Notes under the pieces: generated by a model
The model's database searches: none
The model's input: only the letters and a program-made list of their open reading frames with translations
Told to the model about the DNA's origin: nothing
Translations under genes and position numbers: made by a program
In this document: positions 6,733 to 7,741 of the stretch, one piece after another
Layout: each line of letters opens with the position of its first letter
Position numbering within the stretch: position 1 is the first letter of the stretch
Assembly (NCBI GenBank): GCA_021814735.1
Contig: JAKAHX010000064.1
Location: 1-7,741 of the forward strand
Direction: 5' to 3'
DNA: 7,741 bases
DNA from: Chloroflexota bacterium
GTDB lineage: Bacteria > Chloroflexota > Limnocylindria > Limnocylindrales > CSP1-4

Positions 6733-6738
6733 TATCAT
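6733..6738 (+). promoter_or_regulatory. Candidate -10 box TATCAT for marR, leaderless spacing
   Basis: TATCAT matches the -10 consensus at 4 of 6 bases and ends 6 nt before the A of the marR ATG at 6745, so transcription could begin at or beside the start codon. The expected -35 position falls inside the operator (CTAACA at 6708-6713 is the nearest match, with a long 19-nt spacer). No confident promoter could be picked for the minus-strand operon. Confidence 0.35.
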
Positions 6739-6744
6739 CGCGTC

Positions 6745-7464
6745 ATGTCTTCGTCCACGGTGGGTGGATCGGCACGGGCGTCGTCCGGTTCGACGACCGG
6801 TGTCGTCGAACCGCGTCCCGGCCCGGGCGCTCCCGTGGAGGCACCGGGCCCGGACGCTGCCGCCGCCGCGATCCTGGAGGACGTCCCGCTCGTGATGCGG
6901 GCCATCCGCGCCAGGATGCGCGAGGGCCGGCCTGCCGGCATGTCGGTCGCGCAGTTCCGCGCGCTCCTCCAGATACGGCGCAACCCGGGCAGCGGATTGT
7001 CCGAGATCGCCGAACACCTCGGGACCTCCGTTCCGGCGGCCTCCGAGCTGGTCAGCCGCCTGGTCCGGGAGGATCTCGTGCGCCGCGAGACGGACCCCCA
7101 CGAGCGGCGGCGGATCAGGCTCACCCTGAGCCCCGCCGGGTCGGGTCAGCTGGACCTCGCGCAGCGGGCGGCCATGACATGGCTCCGGAGCCTGGTCTCC
7201 GGGTTGTCGCCGGAGCGCCAGCACGCGATCGTGCAGGCCCTGGCGGACCTGCGTTCGCTGGTCGAGCCCGCGGAGCTCACCGAGCCAGCTGAGCCAGCCG
7301 GCCCTGTCGAGTCCGCCGGCCCAGCCGAGCCGGCCGGCCCTGTCGAGTCCGCCGGCCCAGCCGAGCCAGCCGGCCCTGTCGAGTCCGCCGGTCCCGCCGA
7401 CCACGCCGACCCGTCCCCCGCCGGGCCCATCGACCGCGTGGTCGCGACAATCGGCCGCCGGTGA
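6745..7464 (+). CDS. MarR-family transcriptional regulator with a repeat-containing C-terminal tail
   Basis: The 239-residue protein is a winged-helix repressor of the MarR family. Residues 1-45 are a low-complexity Ala/Pro/Gly/Ser leader. The core spans about 46-172: dimer helices, MSVAQFRALLQI (66-77), the recognition helix-turn-helix GLSEIAEHLGTSVPAASELV (84-103), and the wing RRETDPHERRRIRLTLSPAG (113-132). Typical MarR proteins are 140-170 residues; the excess is the leader plus a tail from 173 that contains three perfect copies of PAEPAGPVESAG (181-216). The start ATG has no Shine-Dalgarno sequence but lies just past a -10-like box, so it may be leaderless. It is divergent from the efflux operon with an operator-like site between, the standard layout for a self-controlled MarR repressor released by the pump's substrates. 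The ligand is unknown. Confidence 0.94.
   Translation: MSSSTVGGSARASSGSTTGVVEPRPGPGAPVEAPGPDAAAAAILEDVPLVMRAIRARMREGRPAGMSVAQFRALLQIRRNPGSGLSEIAEHLGTSVPAASELVSRLVREDLVRRETDPHERRRIRLTLSPAGSGQLDLAQRAAMTWLRSLVSGLSPERQHAIVQALADLRSLVEPAELTEPAEPAGPVESAGPAEPAGPVESAGPAEPAGPVESAGPADHADPSPAGPIDRVVATIGRR
7285..7392 (+). repeat. 36-bp in-frame tandem repeat, three copies, in the marR 3' end
   Basis: Copies lie at 7285-7320, 7321-7356 and 7357-7392. Copies 1 and 2 differ at two bases, as do 2 and 3. All differences are third-position and silent, so each copy encodes the same PAEPAGPVESAG. A partial, diverged unit (EPAELTEPAEP) precedes the array. The tail is acidic, Pro/Ala/Gly-rich and probably disordered. 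Confidence 0.96.
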
Positions 7465-7567
7465 TGGGCCGGCCGGACCTTCAGCCCAGCGTCGCCCCGG
7501 ACGAGCATCAGCCCGGACACGGCCCCCGATGGCCGTTCCGCCGCCGAGGGGATCTGCACTCCCCAGG

Positions 7568-7572
7568 GGAGG
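7568..7572 (+). promoter_or_regulatory. Ribosome binding site GGAGG for the AMMECR1-like gene
   Basis: GGAGG lies 5 nt before the ATG at 7578 and fixes the start. It forms part of a short inverted repeat, CTCCCC-A-GGGGAG (7559-7571), which could pair with and mask the site. Confidence 0.6.
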
Positions 7573-7577
7573 GTGTC

Positions 7578-7741
7578 ATGCCGACGCAGCCGTCCACCCC
7601 GCCCGAGGCGCCGCCGCTGGACGACGACGCTGCTGCCGCGGTGCTCGCACTCGCCCGCGAGGCGGTGGAGGCCGCGGTCCGGCGGAAGCCGGCGCCCGTC
7701 GTGGATGCCGACCGTCTGCCCCCCGTCCTGCGCGCGCCCGC
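7578..7741 (+). CDS. AMMECR1-domain protein (AmmeMemoRadiSam system protein A-like), 5' part only
   Basis: The first 54 codons are visible before the right edge. After a Pro-rich start (MPTQPSTPPEAPP) comes an amphipathic helix, AAVLALAREAVEAAVRRK, and then ADRLPPVLRAP. This matches the usual opening of AMMECR1-domain proteins, in which a LARxAIEAAV helix leads to LPPxLRxPRGVFVTL; the diagnostic RGVFVTL falls just outside the window, so the call rests on the helix and the LPP-LR-P segment. Members often sit beside a Memo-like protein and a radical SAM enzyme; their function is unsettled. The ATG has GGAGG 5 nt upstream. It lies 113 bp after marR on the same strand, with no clear terminator between, so co-transcription is possible. 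Confidence 0.72.
   Translation, partial: MPTQPSTPPEAPPLDDDAAAAVLALAREAVEAAVRRKPAPVVDADRLPPVLRAP

Noticed and set aside
7146..7559. Minus-strand open frame with SAGPADSTGPAG repeats, and another with GLDRAGWLGWAG repeats
   Set aside because: Both are the reverse-strand readings of the 36-bp repeat in marR; nothing else in them looks like a protein.
7465..7577. Terminator or small gene between marR and the AMMECR1-like gene
   Set aside because: Only short GC-rich self-complementary pieces such as GGCCGGCC are present, with no convincing stem plus T-run and no short frame with a ribosome site.

Overview
The window is high-GC DNA (roughly 70% G+C by eye) with strongly G/C-ending codons, GTG as well as ATG starts, and two genes that lack a Shine-Dalgarno sequence. 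This suits a high-GC Actinomycetota or Chloroflexota genome; I cannot decide between them from one window. It looks like ordinary chromosome: there is no integrase, transposase, phage gene, CRISPR array, tRNA or rRNA.

Layout, left to right. (1) Positions 1-969, minus strand: an azlC-azlD pair, a branched-chain amino acid exporter. azlD runs off the left edge and overlaps azlC by 4 bp (ATGA). (2) Positions 970-1121: a spacer with a perfect 11-bp inverted repeat and a 47-bp tandem repeat (2.55 copies) that reaches into the 3' end of the next gene. (3) Positions 1110-6672, minus strand: four efflux genes, in transcription order an ABC ATPase of DrrA/CcmA type, an ABC-2 permease of DrrB type, a DHA2 (EmrB/QacA-like) MFS transporter, and a one-polypeptide ABC exporter (membrane domain plus ATPase). 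The first three are tightly packed (a 44-bp overlap, then a 12-bp gap). The fourth follows a 159-bp spacer and may be a separate unit. (4) Positions 6673-6744: a divergent control region with three alternating CCTAA/TTAGG half-sites spaced 8 bp apart. (5) Positions 6745-7464, plus strand: a MarR-family repressor with a tail of three 12-residue repeats encoded by a 36-bp tandem repeat. (6) From 7578 to the right edge, plus strand: the start of a protein that looks like an AMMECR1-domain protein (AmmeMemoRadiSam system protein A).

How it probably works: the MarR protein binds the half-site cluster and represses both itself and the efflux operon; a hydrophobic or drug-like ligand releases it. 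The cell then makes an ATP-driven two-part exporter, a proton-driven antiporter and possibly a second ATP-driven exporter together. Each family is known. The arrangement of three mechanistically different pumps behind one MarR switch, the triple half-site operator and the two tandem repeats are the points most worth a second look. I see no clearly new biological system here.
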